This document shows positions 8,468 to 17,971 of a stretch of 64,000 bases of DNA, piece after piece. The translations under genes were made by a program, and so were the position numbers. The DNA is from Candidatus Binatia bacterium (GTDB lineage: Bacteria; Desulfobacterota; Binatia; Bin18): the NCBI GenBank assembly GCA_022826945.1, contig JAJDTY010000023.1:51390-115389 (forward strand), written 5' to 3'. Numbering within the stretch: position 1 is the first letter of the stretch; each line of letters begins with the position of its first letter. The notes under the pieces are model-generated. The model was not told the DNA's origin. It was given only the letters and a program-made list of their open reading frames with translations, and did no database searches.

Positions 8468-9745
8468 ATGACGCAGGCCGCAGATCGTCCGCCACCCAGC
8501 CAGTTCATCATCGATGGGCAAGTACCCGAGACGGTGGTCTACCCCGCGTCGACTGAAGAGGTTTCTCGCCTGCTGAAAGAGGCAAATGAACACGGTCGCG
8601 CCATAAGTCCTGTGGGGCACGGCGCGTTTCTTCATTTGGGTGGCGTACCGAAACGATACGAGCAGGCGCTGTGTACGACGGAGCTGAGTGCGATTGTCGA
8701 CTATCAGCCGACCGATATGACCATTACCGTCGGGGCTGGCATGTCTCTGGCCCAACTCCAGGCTATTCTTGGAGAGAACGGCCAATGGCTGCCGCTCGAC
8801 CCGCCGTGTCCGGAGCGGGCCACGGTCGGCGGAGTCATTGCCGCCAATCTCAACGGTCCCACCCGCTTCTCTCAAGGTACGGTCCGTGATTTTCTGATCG
8901 GCATAAAAGTGGTTCGCGCGGATGGGACGCTCATTAAAGGTGGCGGGCAAGTCGTGAAAAACGTGGCCGGCTACGATCTGCCGAAGCTCTACTGTGGGTC
9001 GTTTGGGACGCTTGGCGTTATTGTCGAGGCGACCTTTATGATCCGTCCCCGGCCTGAAGCTCAAACAACGTTCGCCCTAACCTTCTCCTCGGCGGAAAAA
9101 GCGGGCGAAGCCGCGCTGAAATTGACGGGCTCGGACATGCAGCCCTTTTTCCTGGAACTGGCCAATTTTTCTCCGCTTTCGTCATCCAGAGACCAACAGG
9201 GAGACGCCTATTGCCTCTTCGTCGGCTTTGCTGGGATTCAGGAAGAAATCGACGACCAGCGGAATCATCTCCGTGATGTGGTTGGGGATGATATCGGTAG
9301 TATTGAGGAGCTGAGTGTCGACGAGGCGCAGACGCTCTCCCAGGCCCTTCGTGATTTTCCTGTGTCCGGCCCGGCGACGCTTCGGTGTAAAGTCAGCCTG
9401 CAGCCAACCCAGCTCGCGGCATTCTGCACAGACCTGGAATCAGAAGCCCAGCGTCGCCATGCTCCAGTCCGTTTATTGGCCCGGGCCGGGAATGGCATCC
9501 TGTATGCGACTTTTGAAGGAGAGGCTGTCCCTGACGACCAGATTCTGTCCCTTGTTGACTGGATACGCGTCCACGCAACCGGTAGCAACGGATTTGTCGT
9601 TGTGGAAGAGATCCTCTCGGCGCTCAAGGAACGGGCGAATGTTTGGGGTAGTGTGGGCAAGGCATTTCCGCTTATGCAGCGGCTTAAAGACACCCTGGAT
9701 CCCAACGGTATTTTGAATCCCGGTCGCTTTGTTGGTGGCATATAG
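8468..9745 (+). CDS. glcE: Glycolate oxidase FAD-binding subunit GlcE
   Basis: A 425-residue second FAD_binding_4 protein, shorter than GlcD and lacking its C-terminal histidine motifs. Recognisable parts are VVYPASTEEVSRLLKEANE, a reduced pyrophosphate loop SPVGHGAFLHLGG, and GGVIAANLNGPTRFSQGTVRD, with the C-terminus RLKDTLDPNGILNPGRFVGG typical of GlcE. It sits between glcD and glcF and should form the membrane-associated glycolate dehydrogenase with them. Confidence 0.9.
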   Translation: MTQAADRPPPSQFIIDGQVPETVVYPASTEEVSRLLKEANEHGRAISPVGHGAFLHLGGVPKRYEQALCTTELSAIVDYQPTDMTITVGAGMSLAQLQAILGENGQWLPLDPPCPERATVGGVIAANLNGPTRFSQGTVRDFLIGIKVVRADGTLIKGGGQVVKNVAGYDLPKLYCGSFGTLGVIVEATFMIRPRPEAQTTFALTFSSAEKAGEAALKLTGSDMQPFFLELANFSPLSSSRDQQGDAYCLFVGFAGIQEEIDDQRNHLRDVVGDDIGSIEELSVDEAQTLSQALRDFPVSGPATLRCKVSLQPTQLAAFCTDLESEAQRRHAPVRLLARAGNGILYATFEGEAVPDDQILSLVDWIRVHATGSNGFVVVEEILSALKERANVWGSVGKAFPLMQRLKDTLDPNGILNPGRFVGGI

Positions 9746-9788
9746 AAAAGACGTTTTGCGATTCATGTGATAAGGCTCACCGCTCCCT

Positions 9789-11066
9789 ATGGAACCCCTC
9801 TCTTTTGTAGACCACGAAAAATTTTTTGACTGCGTGCATTGCGGGTTGTGTCTGGCCTCGTGTCCAACCTATGTCGAATTAGGCACGGAGATGGATTCCC
9901 CCAGAGGACGCATCGTCATGTTGCGCGCGCTGCAAGAGGGACAGGCACAGCTCAACGACGAGGTCGTTCAGCATCTTGATCTCTGCCTTGGGTGTCGGGC
10001 GTGTGAAACCGCCTGTCCGTCCGGGGTGCAATACGGAGAGCTCATCGAAGGCGCCCGGCCCTTTATTGAGCAACACTATCGCCGGCCTGTGCTGGAGCGC
10101 GGCAAGCGCTGGCTCATGAACAAGACCTTCCCCAATCCATGGGGGGCATGGCTTTTCGCGCTGTCCCTCAAAGTCGGGGCCGCCCTTGGCCTGGCTCGTT
10201 TCGCACACTCCGAAGCCGTGCCTGCCACATTGCGCTATTGGTTCGGACTCTTACCGGAACGTGGCAGCGTTTCTTCCCAGCCCCTCTTGGACCACTATCC
10301 GGCCATTGGTGAAAAACGCCGCACCGTTGCCGTGCTGTCGGGCTGCGTGATGTCGGCGGTCTTTGGGGCGACCAATCAGTCCACGGTGAAGGTCCTTCGC
10401 CACAACGGCTGTGAAGTCCTCATTCCCAAGGCTCAATCCTGTTGCGGCGCACTCCTCCTGCATAACGGAGAGAAGCAGACGGCCCTGGCGCTAGCCAAAC
10501 GGAATATCGATGTCTTCGACCAACTTGATCTAGACGCCCTTATCATCAACGCGGCCGGTTGCGGAGCGATGATGAAGGAATACGGCGAGTTGTTCAAAGA
10601 TGACCCCGTCTACCGAGACAAAGCCGCCCGCCTCACGGGAAAAATGAAGGATGCGGCCGAGTTTGTGGGTGGCCTAGAGCTCAGGACACCCACCCGAGAA
10701 GTGCGGGTCAAGGCGACCTATCACGACGCCTGCCATCTGGCGCATGGCCAAGGGGTGCGCGATCAACCTCGTGCTCTGCTGCGGGCTATCCCCGGATTAA
10801 GAATGACCAACTTACCCGAGTCAGACTGGTGCTGCGGCAGCGCCGGTACGTATAATTTGACCCAACCGGAGATGGCGGCCCGGCTGCTGGAGCGGAAAGT
10901 CGGTAATATTCAGGCAACCGAAGCCGACGTTGTCGTGACCGGTAACCCTGGCTGCTTAATGCAGATACAGGCCGGATTACGGCAGAGTGGGCTGCCGATG
11001 AAAGCCGTGCACACTATGGACCTGCTGGCCCTGGCCTATGAAGACGAGCCGGGGAGCAGTCACTAG
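9789..11066 (+). CDS. glcF: Glycolate oxidase iron-sulfur subunit GlcF
   Basis: A 425-residue protein with two N-terminal 4Fe-4S cysteine clusters (CVHCGLCLASCPTY at about 16-29 and CLGCRACETACPSG at about 66-79) and two CCG domains (SCCGALLLHNGE and WCCGSAGTYNLTQ). This is the exact layout of GlcF, which accepts electrons from the flavin subunits and hands them to the respiratory chain. It ends 18 nt from the convergent Fic gene, so the glc operon ends here. Confidence 0.92.
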   Translation: MEPLSFVDHEKFFDCVHCGLCLASCPTYVELGTEMDSPRGRIVMLRALQEGQAQLNDEVVQHLDLCLGCRACETACPSGVQYGELIEGARPFIEQHYRRPVLERGKRWLMNKTFPNPWGAWLFALSLKVGAALGLARFAHSEAVPATLRYWFGLLPERGSVSSQPLLDHYPAIGEKRRTVAVLSGCVMSAVFGATNQSTVKVLRHNGCEVLIPKAQSCCGALLLHNGEKQTALALAKRNIDVFDQLDLDALIINAAGCGAMMKEYGELFKDDPVYRDKAARLTGKMKDAAEFVGGLELRTPTREVRVKATYHDACHLAHGQGVRDQPRALLRAIPGLRMTNLPESDWCCGSAGTYNLTQPEMAARLLERKVGNIQATEADVVVTGNPGCLMQIQAGLRQSGLPMKAVHTMDLLALAYEDEPGSSH

Positions 11067-11084
11067 GGCCCCAAGTCGCGAGCC

Positions 11085-12422
11085 TCAGGAAAGAGCCCGC
11101 AGCCTCTCTGGAAGATCATTCGGAGCGGTGAAGACGAAAGCGCGTCCGGACTTCGTCATGACGAGCAGTTTCCGGTCTGCAAGATCAAGCAGGTCTGTTC
11201 GTGCCGTTTGATACGTTACCCCCTGGCTCTTCTCATGTGATGCGATCGTATAGCGCATACCTGGGTGGCGGAGCGCATGCCCGAGAAGATCGACTTGGCG
11301 ATGGTTGATAGTAGCGGAAGACTGGAGAAACTGCTCAGTCTTTTGAATCTCGTCAGCCTTCTTGTCGAGATAGGTATATAATTCGTTGATAGCCCGCTGG
11401 ATGACTCGAAGCTGGGCCAGAATAAAATACGTCAGGTCATTCTCGTCTGTCTCCGTATAGAGGAAAGATCGGACATATTTTGCCGGTGCCTTTCGAATAA
11501 TACTGGAAATCGAAAGGAACTCGAACATCCAGAACCCCTGCGAGAGTACGGACCAGTAAAAGAGCGTCCTTGCCGCTCTTCCATTGCCGTCAATAAAGGG
11601 GTGATCGTAGGCGAGCCAAAAATGGAGAATAATGGCCTTTAGTATTGGGTGGAGAAAGGCTCCTGTCTGGGTTTGATTTGCAAAGTCGAACATGGCGGCC
11701 ATCCGACCTGGAATGTGCTCGGCAGGCGGAGGCTGATACACGATGGTGCCATCACGCTCATCGACGACCGCGATTTGGTTACTGGGAGCTCTGAGGAAGT
11801 TCCTCTCAGCACCCTTCTCCAGGGTATCGCGGATTAGCGTTTCATGGATGATGAAGAGCAGCTCACGAGTGAGTGGCTGCTCTTTCAATTTGTCTATCAG
11901 ACGAATGGCCCGGTAATTATTGAGGATCATCAGTTCACTTTGATCAATGGGTGCCCGCCCCGAGCGAATCATATCTTTTGCGACTTCGCGTGTCGTCGAT
12001 GCACCTTCAAGTTGGCTCGAAGTAATGGCCTCCTCTATGAGAGAACGTTCTATATAGCGGTCTCTCGTCTGCGGGTTTGTAATCTGGTCCTGAGTAGTTA
12101 TCCTGCCGCTTGCGTCTCGATCTATCTCATGCAGGAGTTCCAGTACTGGGTCAGCTAGGGAGTATGTGAAGGGCTTGCCGCCCTTGTCCTGTAGGAGAGG
12201 AACTTCCCTTCGTATCTGGAAGCGGGAAAATTTAATCCCTGTCCACCACTCTCGCAAAGAGAGTCCGTCTGGAGGTTCGAGTCTTTTCAACTTTTCCCAG
12301 TGCCGATACTTTCCCTGCGGGGAGGAGGAAATGCCTCTCGCAAGAACCTCCCCCAACCGCTCTGGATTTTTTACCTTTGAGAATAGGTCAGCCAGGGTTG
12401 GTGGAGTTGCAGGAATTTTCAT
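11085..12422 (-). CDS. Fic/DOC family protein (self-inhibited AMPylator type) with C-terminal winged helix
   Basis: A 445-residue protein. The Fic core motif HPFIDGNGRAAR, with catalytic His, is near residue 280. An N-terminal inhibitory helix motif, SSQLEGA near residue 135, fits the (S/T)xxxE(G/N) signature of class II Fic proteins whose Glu blocks ATP. The last ~80 residues (HRQVDLLGHALRHPGMRYTI...TYQTARTDLLDLADRKLL) look like a winged-helix DNA-binding domain. Such proteins transfer AMP to target proteins; targets here are unknown. It is a single gene, convergent with glcF. The AT-rich region upstream carries five copies of a TACTAAT motif, which the C-terminal domain could bind for self-regulation (inference). 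Confidence 0.9.
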   Translation of the reverse strand: MKIPATPPTLADLFSKVKNPERLGEVLARGISSSPQGKYRHWEKLKRLEPPDGLSLREWWTGIKFSRFQIRREVPLLQDKGGKPFTYSLADPVLELLHEIDRDASGRITTQDQITNPQTRDRYIERSLIEEAITSSQLEGASTTREVAKDMIRSGRAPIDQSELMILNNYRAIRLIDKLKEQPLTRELLFIIHETLIRDTLEKGAERNFLRAPSNQIAVVDERDGTIVYQPPPAEHIPGRMAAMFDFANQTQTGAFLHPILKAIILHFWLAYDHPFIDGNGRAARTLFYWSVLSQGFWMFEFLSISSIIRKAPAKYVRSFLYTETDENDLTYFILAQLRVIQRAINELYTYLDKKADEIQKTEQFLQSSATINHRQVDLLGHALRHPGMRYTIASHEKSQGVTYQTARTDLLDLADRKLLVMTKSGRAFVFTAPNDLPERLRALS

Positions 12423-12430
12423 CTTTCAAA

Positions 12431-12561
12431 ATACTAATTTACTACTAATTAATTTATAATTAGTAATTAAACCTTGTTATAATGCATGATTGTACGGGGT
12501 ATTAAATATAAATCTAATGACGATAGTATAATTAAATACTAATGAATGTACAATTAGTATT
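12431..12561. promoter_or_regulatory. AT-rich inverted-repeat array upstream of the Fic gene
   Basis: Five copies of TACTAAT or its complement occur in 130 bp: at 12432, 12443, 12458, 12537 and 12553. They form two inverted pairs: TACTAATT (12443-12450) with AATTAGTA (12458-12465), and a perfect 9-bp pair AATACTAAT (12535-12543) with ATTAGTATT (12553-12561). The stretch is strikingly AT-rich against its neighbours. It lies immediately before the Fic start (12422) and reaches 66 bp short of the amidohydrolase stop. A promoter-operator region for fic is the simplest reading. Confidence 0.6.
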
Positions 12562-12626
12562 TTGTATGGGAAAAGAAAGGTGAGCCTGTCAGAAGGCTCA
12601 TGGAGAGAAGGATGGAGAATATCCGG

Positions 12627-13787
12627 TTACTCGCTGGCGAGAATCTTCTTTTCGTCAAAGTCGTATAAGCGGAGGCAGTTCTGCCACATAATTTTGCGCT
12701 TTGAGTCTAGTCCAACCCCAGGCAGTTCAAGAAATTCCTTAATGCCGTTCGGGAAGGGCCCGTCAGCATGGGGATAATCGACCGACATGACAATATTGTC
12801 GTCGCCGATTTTATCGACTGTGACCGCTAGCAGCTCCTCATCGACATCCGTCCCAATAAAGCACTGGCGCTTAAAATACTCGCTCGGCTTGGCCGAGAGT
12901 TTGATCTCCTCTCCGCCGCCGTACTTCTTCCACTGGTCGTCAAGCCGGTCCAGCCACCACGGCAACCAGCCACAATTGCCCTCCAGAAAACCGACCCGCA
13001 GGTCAGGGAAACGCTCAAGCACCCCGCCCACAGTCATGGAACCCATGGCCAACATGAGTTCCATAGGAAAGGCGGACGAGTGATTCAGCGTGCGGAAATT
13101 CGGATGGTTTCGATAGCGATTACTCGCGTAATCCTGAGAAGCCCCACCGCTCGTTCCATGAAAGGCGAGGGGGACGTTCAGCCGGGTGATTTCTTTCCAC
13201 AACACGTCGCATTCGGGTGCGTTGAAATAGCGTCCATTGCAGGGCATGGGCAGCAGAACGACGGCAACGTGGCCCTTGTCTTCTACGGCCCGGCGCGCCT
13301 CTGCCGCCGCCAGTTCAGGGTCGTGTAAGGAGACAATAGCGGCCGCTTTGAGACGCCGCGTATCGGTCTGACAGTAATCGGCTAGCCAGTCGTTAAACGC
13401 AGCGCAATAGGCCGTAGCGTAGGCGGGCTCTAAATCATCAATGGAAACGACCATGTGCGCAAAAGTGCGGTAGACGATCCCCACGTCAATACCCTCGGCG
13501 TCCATGGCATCAAGCGTAGAAGTGGGCTCGTACTTTCGCTCGCGGACTGACTTGTAGATATGCTCGGTGGGTTTATCGAGATATTCCTGGGCCTTGACCA
13601 CTTCGGCAGACCGTGCCCATGGCGGGATCATCTGTCCCTGGACATCCCAGTGCGGAAAATTGGTCGGACTCCAGCCCAGGTAGCGGGGTTTCTTATCGCG
13701 GTATCGCTCGTCGAGGTATTTCTCGTACACCTCACCGTTTTCAATAACGTGGAGATCACTGTCCATTACATGAAAACCTGATCGCAT
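12627..13787 (-). CDS. Amidohydrolase family 2 protein (ACMSD/decarboxylase-like)
   Basis: A 386-residue TIM-barrel metal-dependent hydrolase of the amidohydrolase_2 group. The N-terminal metal motif is DSDLHVIENG (DxH in place of the usual HxH), a barrel histidine sits in VPLAFHGTSGGA, and the C-terminal aspartate lies in VMSVDYPHADGPFP, followed by a final KIMWQNCLRLYDF signature. Relatives include 2-amino-3-carboxymuconate semialdehyde decarboxylase and various ring-cleavage hydrolases, so the substrate cannot be named. It appears to be a single gene, with the aminotransferase 71 bp upstream on the same strand. Confidence 0.85.
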   Translation of the reverse strand: MRSGFHVMDSDLHVIENGEVYEKYLDERYRDKKPRYLGWSPTNFPHWDVQGQMIPPWARSAEVVKAQEYLDKPTEHIYKSVRERKYEPTSTLDAMDAEGIDVGIVYRTFAHMVVSIDDLEPAYATAYCAAFNDWLADYCQTDTRRLKAAAIVSLHDPELAAAEARRAVEDKGHVAVVLLPMPCNGRYFNAPECDVLWKEITRLNVPLAFHGTSGGASQDYASNRYRNHPNFRTLNHSSAFPMELMLAMGSMTVGGVLERFPDLRVGFLEGNCGWLPWWLDRLDDQWKKYGGGEEIKLSAKPSEYFKRQCFIGTDVDEELLAVTVDKIGDDNIVMSVDYPHADGPFPNGIKEFLELPGVGLDSKRKIMWQNCLRLYDFDEKKILASE

Positions 13788-13858
13788 AGCACTTCGTCCT
13801 CTTTATTTAGATATCTCCCAGCCTATCACACGGCGCGCCAACGGTATCAGGCGGCCCA

Positions 13859-15025
13859 CTACTGCACAATGCACTGCAGCCCGTGTACCAGCCGTTTGCT
13901 CGCCTCGGCAGCTACCTCTTCGTCCAGTGCGCCGTAGGAGATACGTAGATAGCAGCCGGTTGTGAGACCGAAGGCCGTACTGGGAATGGCCGCAACACGA
14001 TGCTCCCGGATTAAGCGCTCGGCCACGGTCATGGCATCCATATCGGTACGCACCCGCAGCAGGAAGTAGAATGCGCCGTCAGACCGCGGCAGGGTAATCA
14101 GCTCCCCCAACTCGTCAAGTGCATTTTGTATGATACGCCGGGTCACGGTCATCGCCCCGAGTTTTTCCCGACAGTAGGCCGAACCGACCCGCATCGCTTC
14201 GACCGCGGCGTATTGCGAGACAACCGGCGGACAGATCAGGATCGTATCCTGGGCCTTTTTGATCGCCGTATACAGGTGGTCCGGCGCGACCATCCAACCA
14301 ATACGCCAACTCGCAAACCCGTAGGCTTTGGACAGCGAGTACAGCGAGATCGTGTACTCGCTGCTGTCCGCGATAGACCCTGGCGAGAAGTGGCGGGCGC
14401 CGTCGTAGGTGAAATACTCATAGGCTTCGTCACTGATGTGATACAGGCCGGCCTCCCGACAGAGGGCGTTGACCGCACACAGGTCTGACTCGGCGTACAC
14501 CACACCAGCGGGGTTATTGGGCGATATGGTCACAATGGCGCGCGTGCGATCGGTAATCGCGTTTCTGATTGCGTCGAGTTGAAGCTGATAGTGCGCGTCG
14601 GTCGGCACGCACACGGCCTCGCAGTTGACCATGCTGACCGCCATCTCGTGGTTGAAGTAATACGGCAGTTGCAAAATAATCTGGTCGCCGGGATCGGCAA
14701 TTGCCAGCAACGCGTTCATAAACGCCATATTGCCCCCGGCCGTCACGACGATACGCTGCGTCTCAGTCAGCGCGATACCGTTCTCCTCCAAGAGTTTGCG
14801 ACGAATCATCTCCAAGAGCGGGTCAATGCCCTGGACGAGGGTGTATTTATGGTTGGCCGGATCGGCCTGGAACTGCTGCACCGCTTCCAGCGCCTCAGGC
14901 GGCGGGCCGTAATAGGCCACCCCTTGGCCCAGAGACACCGTACCAGGATGTGCGCGGATGAGTTCAGCAATCACCGGAATGATCGGCGTCTGAACCTCCT
15001 GCATCCGCCGACTTTCACGCATCAT
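13859..15025 (-). CDS. Class I/II pyridoxal-phosphate aminotransferase
   Basis: About 388 residues using the ATG at 15025. A longer reading frame from 15073 would run into the tRNA gene, so it is rejected. Fold-type I features: GTVSLGQGVAYYGPP near the N-terminus, TAGGNMAFMNALLAI, ISPNNPAGVVY, ISDEAYEYFTYDG, and the PLP lysine in SLSKAYGFASWRIGW. These enzymes exchange amino groups between amino acids and 2-oxo acids; the substrate is not identifiable from sequence (aspartate- or aromatic-type relatives). It starts 24 nt after the tRNA on the same strand and could share its transcript. Confidence 0.88.
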   Translation of the reverse strand: MMRESRRMQEVQTPIIPVIAELIRAHPGTVSLGQGVAYYGPPPEALEAVQQFQADPANHKYTLVQGIDPLLEMIRRKLLEENGIALTETQRIVVTAGGNMAFMNALLAIADPGDQIILQLPYYFNHEMAVSMVNCEAVCVPTDAHYQLQLDAIRNAITDRTRAIVTISPNNPAGVVYAESDLCAVNALCREAGLYHISDEAYEYFTYDGARHFSPGSIADSSEYTISLYSLSKAYGFASWRIGWMVAPDHLYTAIKKAQDTILICPPVVSQYAAVEAMRVGSAYCREKLGAMTVTRRIIQNALDELGELITLPRSDGAFYFLLRVRTDMDAMTVAERLIREHRVAAIPSTAFGLTTGCYLRISYGALDEEVAAEASKRLVHGLQCIVQ

Positions 15026-15048
15026 GTCTCTCGCACTGAGCAGGAAAC

Positions 15049-15122
15049 TGCCCCCGGCGCGATTCGAACGCACGACACCCGGATTAGGAATCCGGTGCTC
15101 TATCCTCCTGAGCTACGGGGGC
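15049..15122 (-). tRNA. tRNA-Arg (anticodon CCU)
   Basis: The minus strand folds as a complete cloverleaf. The acceptor stem is GCCCCCG with CGGGGGC, the D-arm contains AGCTCAGGAGGATAGAGC, and the anticodon stem CCGGA/TCCGG encloses loop TTCCTAA (anticodon CCT). The T-arm is GTGCG-TTCGAAT-CGCGC, followed by discriminator A. The 3' CCA is not encoded. It lies between ureF and the aminotransferase, all on the same strand. Confidence 0.95.
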
Positions 15123-15184
15123 ACGAAAAATACGGTGGGATACTACCCCATTGTCCGGTCTTCAGACAAGCCTCTGGATACGCC

Positions 15185-15868
15185 CTAGCTACTAAAAAGT
15201 CGGACCGATAGATGGGCGTGTTGCATCGCTCGGATATCGGCGAGCGGAACGAAAGAGCTGATCTCTTCGAGTTGGCTTTCCAGGGCCTGCCTCACCATTG
15301 GCATCACCTGCGGCCGAAAGTGAATGAGCAGCCCTTGGGCCTCCCTGTGCCCGAGACAGCCCAAACGGATGGCAGCGCTCAGAAAATTCACCATGAAGGC
15401 ATACAGCAGCATACAACCGCCCCTGTGTTGAGGGATACGCCATATAGAGTGAAGGATAGCCAGACAAATAGGCAGATGCCCGCCACTCTTGCCTGCGTCG
15501 ACGCCAGCCAGAAAGGTCTGGAAGAGCGGCTCCTCAACAACGCGGCGCAGGGTTTCCAGAGTGCCCCTACCCGAACGTACCGAGCCCTGCCGTAGCTCTT
15601 GCGGCAGGAGCGAAACGTTCAGGTAGCGATCGATCTGGTGCAAACGCTCAATATCTCCCTCCGCTGCGGCCTGATACGCGTGCGCATAGGCAACCAGATC
15701 GCACGGCGCGATTTTTCTTTCGAGATAATCGTGCAGGAGTTGAGACAGGTCGATGGTCGTGGACTGGTCACTGAGAAAGGTTTCTAGGCCGTGAGACAGG
15801 GTGACGGCGCCGGAAGGAAAGAACGAGTCGGTCAGCTGTAAGGCGGCTATGAATGCGGTGTCGTCCAT
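15185..15868 (-). CDS. ureF: Urease accessory protein UreF
   Basis: A 227-residue all-helical protein with the UreF N-terminus LQLTDSFFPSGAVTLSHGLETF and the conserved LRQGSVRSGRGTLETLR region. UreF joins UreD and UreG on apo-urease and gates GTP-dependent nickel loading. Its start overlaps the end of ureE by 22 nt, so translation is probably coupled. It is the last gene of the leftward ure operon, with the tRNA-Arg 62 bp beyond. Confidence 0.92.
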   Translation of the reverse strand: MDDTAFIAALQLTDSFFPSGAVTLSHGLETFLSDQSTTIDLSQLLHDYLERKIAPCDLVAYAHAYQAAAEGDIERLHQIDRYLNVSLLPQELRQGSVRSGRGTLETLRRVVEEPLFQTFLAGVDAGKSGGHLPICLAILHSIWRIPQHRGGCMLLYAFMVNFLSAAIRLGCLGHREAQGLLIHFRPQVMPMVRQALESQLEEISSFVPLADIRAMQHAHLSVRLFSS

Positions 15869-16371
15869 GTGTTGTGGGCGTCTTTTGGCCAGGAACGTCG
15901 CTCATACCGAATCGTAAATTGCTCGAGGAGATGATGGGTCCGCAGGACGGTTTCCATCACCGCTCGGTCGAGTGTAACAGGCACCAGGATCGCCTCGTCG
16001 ACACTCGCGATCGGCCAGTGCTGGTTGCCCAGCACATGACCGAGCCGCACCAGCCAGTGGTGTTGCTCGCTCGGGGGCAGTCCTGGGCGCAGCGTCAGAA
16101 CCATGACCTCCTGAAGGGCGAGGTGGACGACAAGGCCCCCGTCCCTATCACTGAAGGCAAAAACGTCCCCATCCGCGATTTCCGTTCCACGGGGCAGGAC
16201 GAGTCCCAGGTCCTGACCGGTCGCGGTCTGGAGGCGAAGCCGACTCTTCTGCGCCTCCCGCTCGTTAATAGTCACTTCTTCCAGTTGTTGTGCCTGCTCC
16301 CACTGCGTGACCTGAGCGGCAAGGTCGGAATCCTTATGGACATTTCCGAGGCGATGGCTGATGCGCAGCAT
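15847..16371 (-). CDS. ureE: Urease nickel metallochaperone UreE
   Basis: A 174-residue protein with the two-domain UreE layout: an N-terminal peptide-binding domain (KSRLRLQTATGQDLGLVLPRG) and a metal-binding domain with LVRLGHVLGNQHWPI, whose histidines include the conserved metal site. A C-terminal His-rich tail, common in UreE, is absent; only scattered histidines remain (HHLLEQF, DAHNTW). It delivers nickel to UreG. It is 16 nt after ureD and overlaps ureF by 22 nt. Confidence 0.88.
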   Translation of the reverse strand: MLRISHRLGNVHKDSDLAAQVTQWEQAQQLEEVTINEREAQKSRLRLQTATGQDLGLVLPRGTEIADGDVFAFSDRDGGLVVHLALQEVMVLTLRPGLPPSEQHHWLVRLGHVLGNQHWPIASVDEAILVPVTLDRAVMETVLRTHHLLEQFTIRYERRSWPKDAHNTWTTPHS

Positions 16372-16387
16372 GCGTGGCCTCCGTTCC

Positions 16388-17341
16388 TCATTTTGGCAGG
16401 TCTGGCGCGGGAACGCCCAGGTGACGCAGACGCAGCCCGTGCCAGGCCCGGCGTAATACCCGACGAACCGCTGGAACCTGCGTCCCTACTACTTTCACAC
16501 AAACCCCACATTCTCCTGGCAGGACGGTTGTCCCAGCCACGAGAACAGTGTCAGGGCAGGATTCCTCCTGGATTTTCCCCTGGATTTCTCGTGCCCAGTT
16601 CTCGGTCACCGAGCAGCCAACGAGAACGGCTTGGCCCCAAACGTGATATCGACCCAGGACACCGGGGCCAGCGAGGCGCTGCTGGAATGGCAGGGCGAGG
16701 CCGTGTTCTCGCATGAGGAGATTGCCGGCTGCGTCAGTGACCGTCAGGCTGGTCGAGAGGGCTTCAAACGGCTCCTCGATTACATCCCCCCTGATGAGAA
16801 AGAGTTCGGAAAAGAAAAAGCTCGCCTGCAGGCCGAGTTGGATGTCCAGTTGCTGGCCGAAACGCGCGTGGGGAAAGAGAATAACGGGCTCGGGACAGTA
16901 TTCTGCATAGGCCCCTGCACCCAAAACAAACGACACGCTTTGCAGTGCACAGTTGGCTGTCATGGAGTGGATTTTCTCTGCGGCTTGATTGGTAACATGG
17001 ACTTGGGTCGTGTCGCCCAGTTCGAACTGGAGTGTTGCACGATCACCCTGAATCAAGCCGCCCGCAGGTGTTTGGACATATACCACCGCCATACCGGGGA
17101 GGGCGGGGTCCAAATACCAGGGCCGGGTCAGATGGAAAGGGTGGGAAACAAACGACTGCTGGAGTTGGGTCCTTCCTGACCCAGCTGCGGCAAAAGTCAG
17201 CTTGCACGTGCCCAACTTGCCAGCTGAACCAGCCGGCCGTTGATCCAGTGCATCAGACAGATAAGGCTGAAAAGACTTGGGCCAGAAATTGGTATCCGGG
17301 GAACGGTCCGGCCGGGATGTCGTATGCTCAGACACTGGCAT
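16388..17341 (-). CDS. ureD: Urease accessory protein UreD (UreH)
   Basis: A 317-residue beta-rich protein with UreD features: LTFAAAGSGRTQLQQSFVSHPFHLTRPWYLDP, then VYVQTPAGGLIQGDRATLQ and VTNQAAEKIHSM, followed by AYAEYCPEPVILFPHARF. UreD is the scaffold that binds apo-urease and provides a channel for nickel. It starts 8 nt after ureG, in the order ureB-G-D-E-F. Confidence 0.9.
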   Translation of the reverse strand: MPVSEHTTSRPDRSPDTNFWPKSFQPYLSDALDQRPAGSAGKLGTCKLTFAAAGSGRTQLQQSFVSHPFHLTRPWYLDPALPGMAVVYVQTPAGGLIQGDRATLQFELGDTTQVHVTNQAAEKIHSMTANCALQSVSFVLGAGAYAEYCPEPVILFPHARFGQQLDIQLGLQASFFFSELFLIRGDVIEEPFEALSTSLTVTDAAGNLLMREHGLALPFQQRLAGPGVLGRYHVWGQAVLVGCSVTENWAREIQGKIQEESCPDTVLVAGTTVLPGECGVCVKVVGTQVPAVRRVLRRAWHGLRLRHLGVPAPDLPK

Positions 17342-17349
17342 GGTGGGCG

Positions 17350-17967
17350 CTAGACAAAGAGTAACTCGCGTTCAATCCATTCGCCTACGTCCTGAATCCC
17401 CAGTCCTGTTTTACAGTTGGTCAGCAGAACGGGCCGCGTGCCACGAGCCTGATGGGCGTCCTGGGTCATCGTCTCAAGATTTGCTCCAACATAGGGGGCA
17501 AGATCGACCTTGTTAATAATCAAGAGGTCTGAGCGGGTAACGCCCAACCCCCGTTTACGCGGGATGTCGTCGCCCCCGGCCACGTCAATGACAAAAACAA
17601 AGGCGTCGGCGAGTTCCGGAGAATATGTTGACGCCAGATTGTCCCCGCCACTTTCCAGGATAATGAGGTCCAGGGCGGGAAACTGCTCCTCCAGTTGACG
17701 GACCGCTTCCAGATTCATGGTCGGATCTTCGCGAATAACCGTATGGGGGCAGGCGCCGGTCTCAACGCCGACAATGCGTTCCGGGGAGAGGAAGCCGCGA
17801 TTCCGCAGGCGTTGGGCATCCTCCTGGGTCAGAATATCATTGGTGACGACCGCGACCTGTCGCCCCTGCCGCTGAAGATAGGGCACCACCTGTTCAATCA
17901 GCGCGGTCTTTCCCGAGCCGACCGGTCCACCGATTCCGAGACGGGGAACTTCAGCATAGTCTGCCAT
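17350..17967 (-). CDS. ureG: Urease accessory GTPase UreG
   Basis: A 205-residue SIMIBI-class GTPase with P-loop [12 protein letters not shown], the nickel-binding Cys-Pro-His motif in [30 protein letters not shown], and the base-recognition [10 protein letters not shown]. It couples GTP hydrolysis to nickel transfer into urease with UreD/F. AGAGG lies 5 nt before the ATG, at the edge of a partial palindromic element that occupies the short gap from ureB. Confidence 0.95.
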   Translation of the reverse strand: MADYAEVPRLGIGGPVGSGKTALIEQVVPYLQRQGRQVAVVTNDILTQEDAQRLRNRGFLSPERIVGVETGACPHTVIREDPTMNLEAVRQLEEQFPALDLIILESGGDNLASTYSPELADAFVFVIDVAGGDDIPRKRGLGVTRSDLLIINKVDLAPYVGANLETMTQDAHQARGTRPVLLTNCKTGLGIQDVGEWIERELLFV

Positions 17968-17971
17968 ATAA

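Noticed and set aside
15025..15073. Longer N-terminus for the aminotransferase starting at 15073
   Set aside because: It would read through the 3' half of the tRNA-Arg gene (15049-15122); the ATG at 15025 gives the normal family start.
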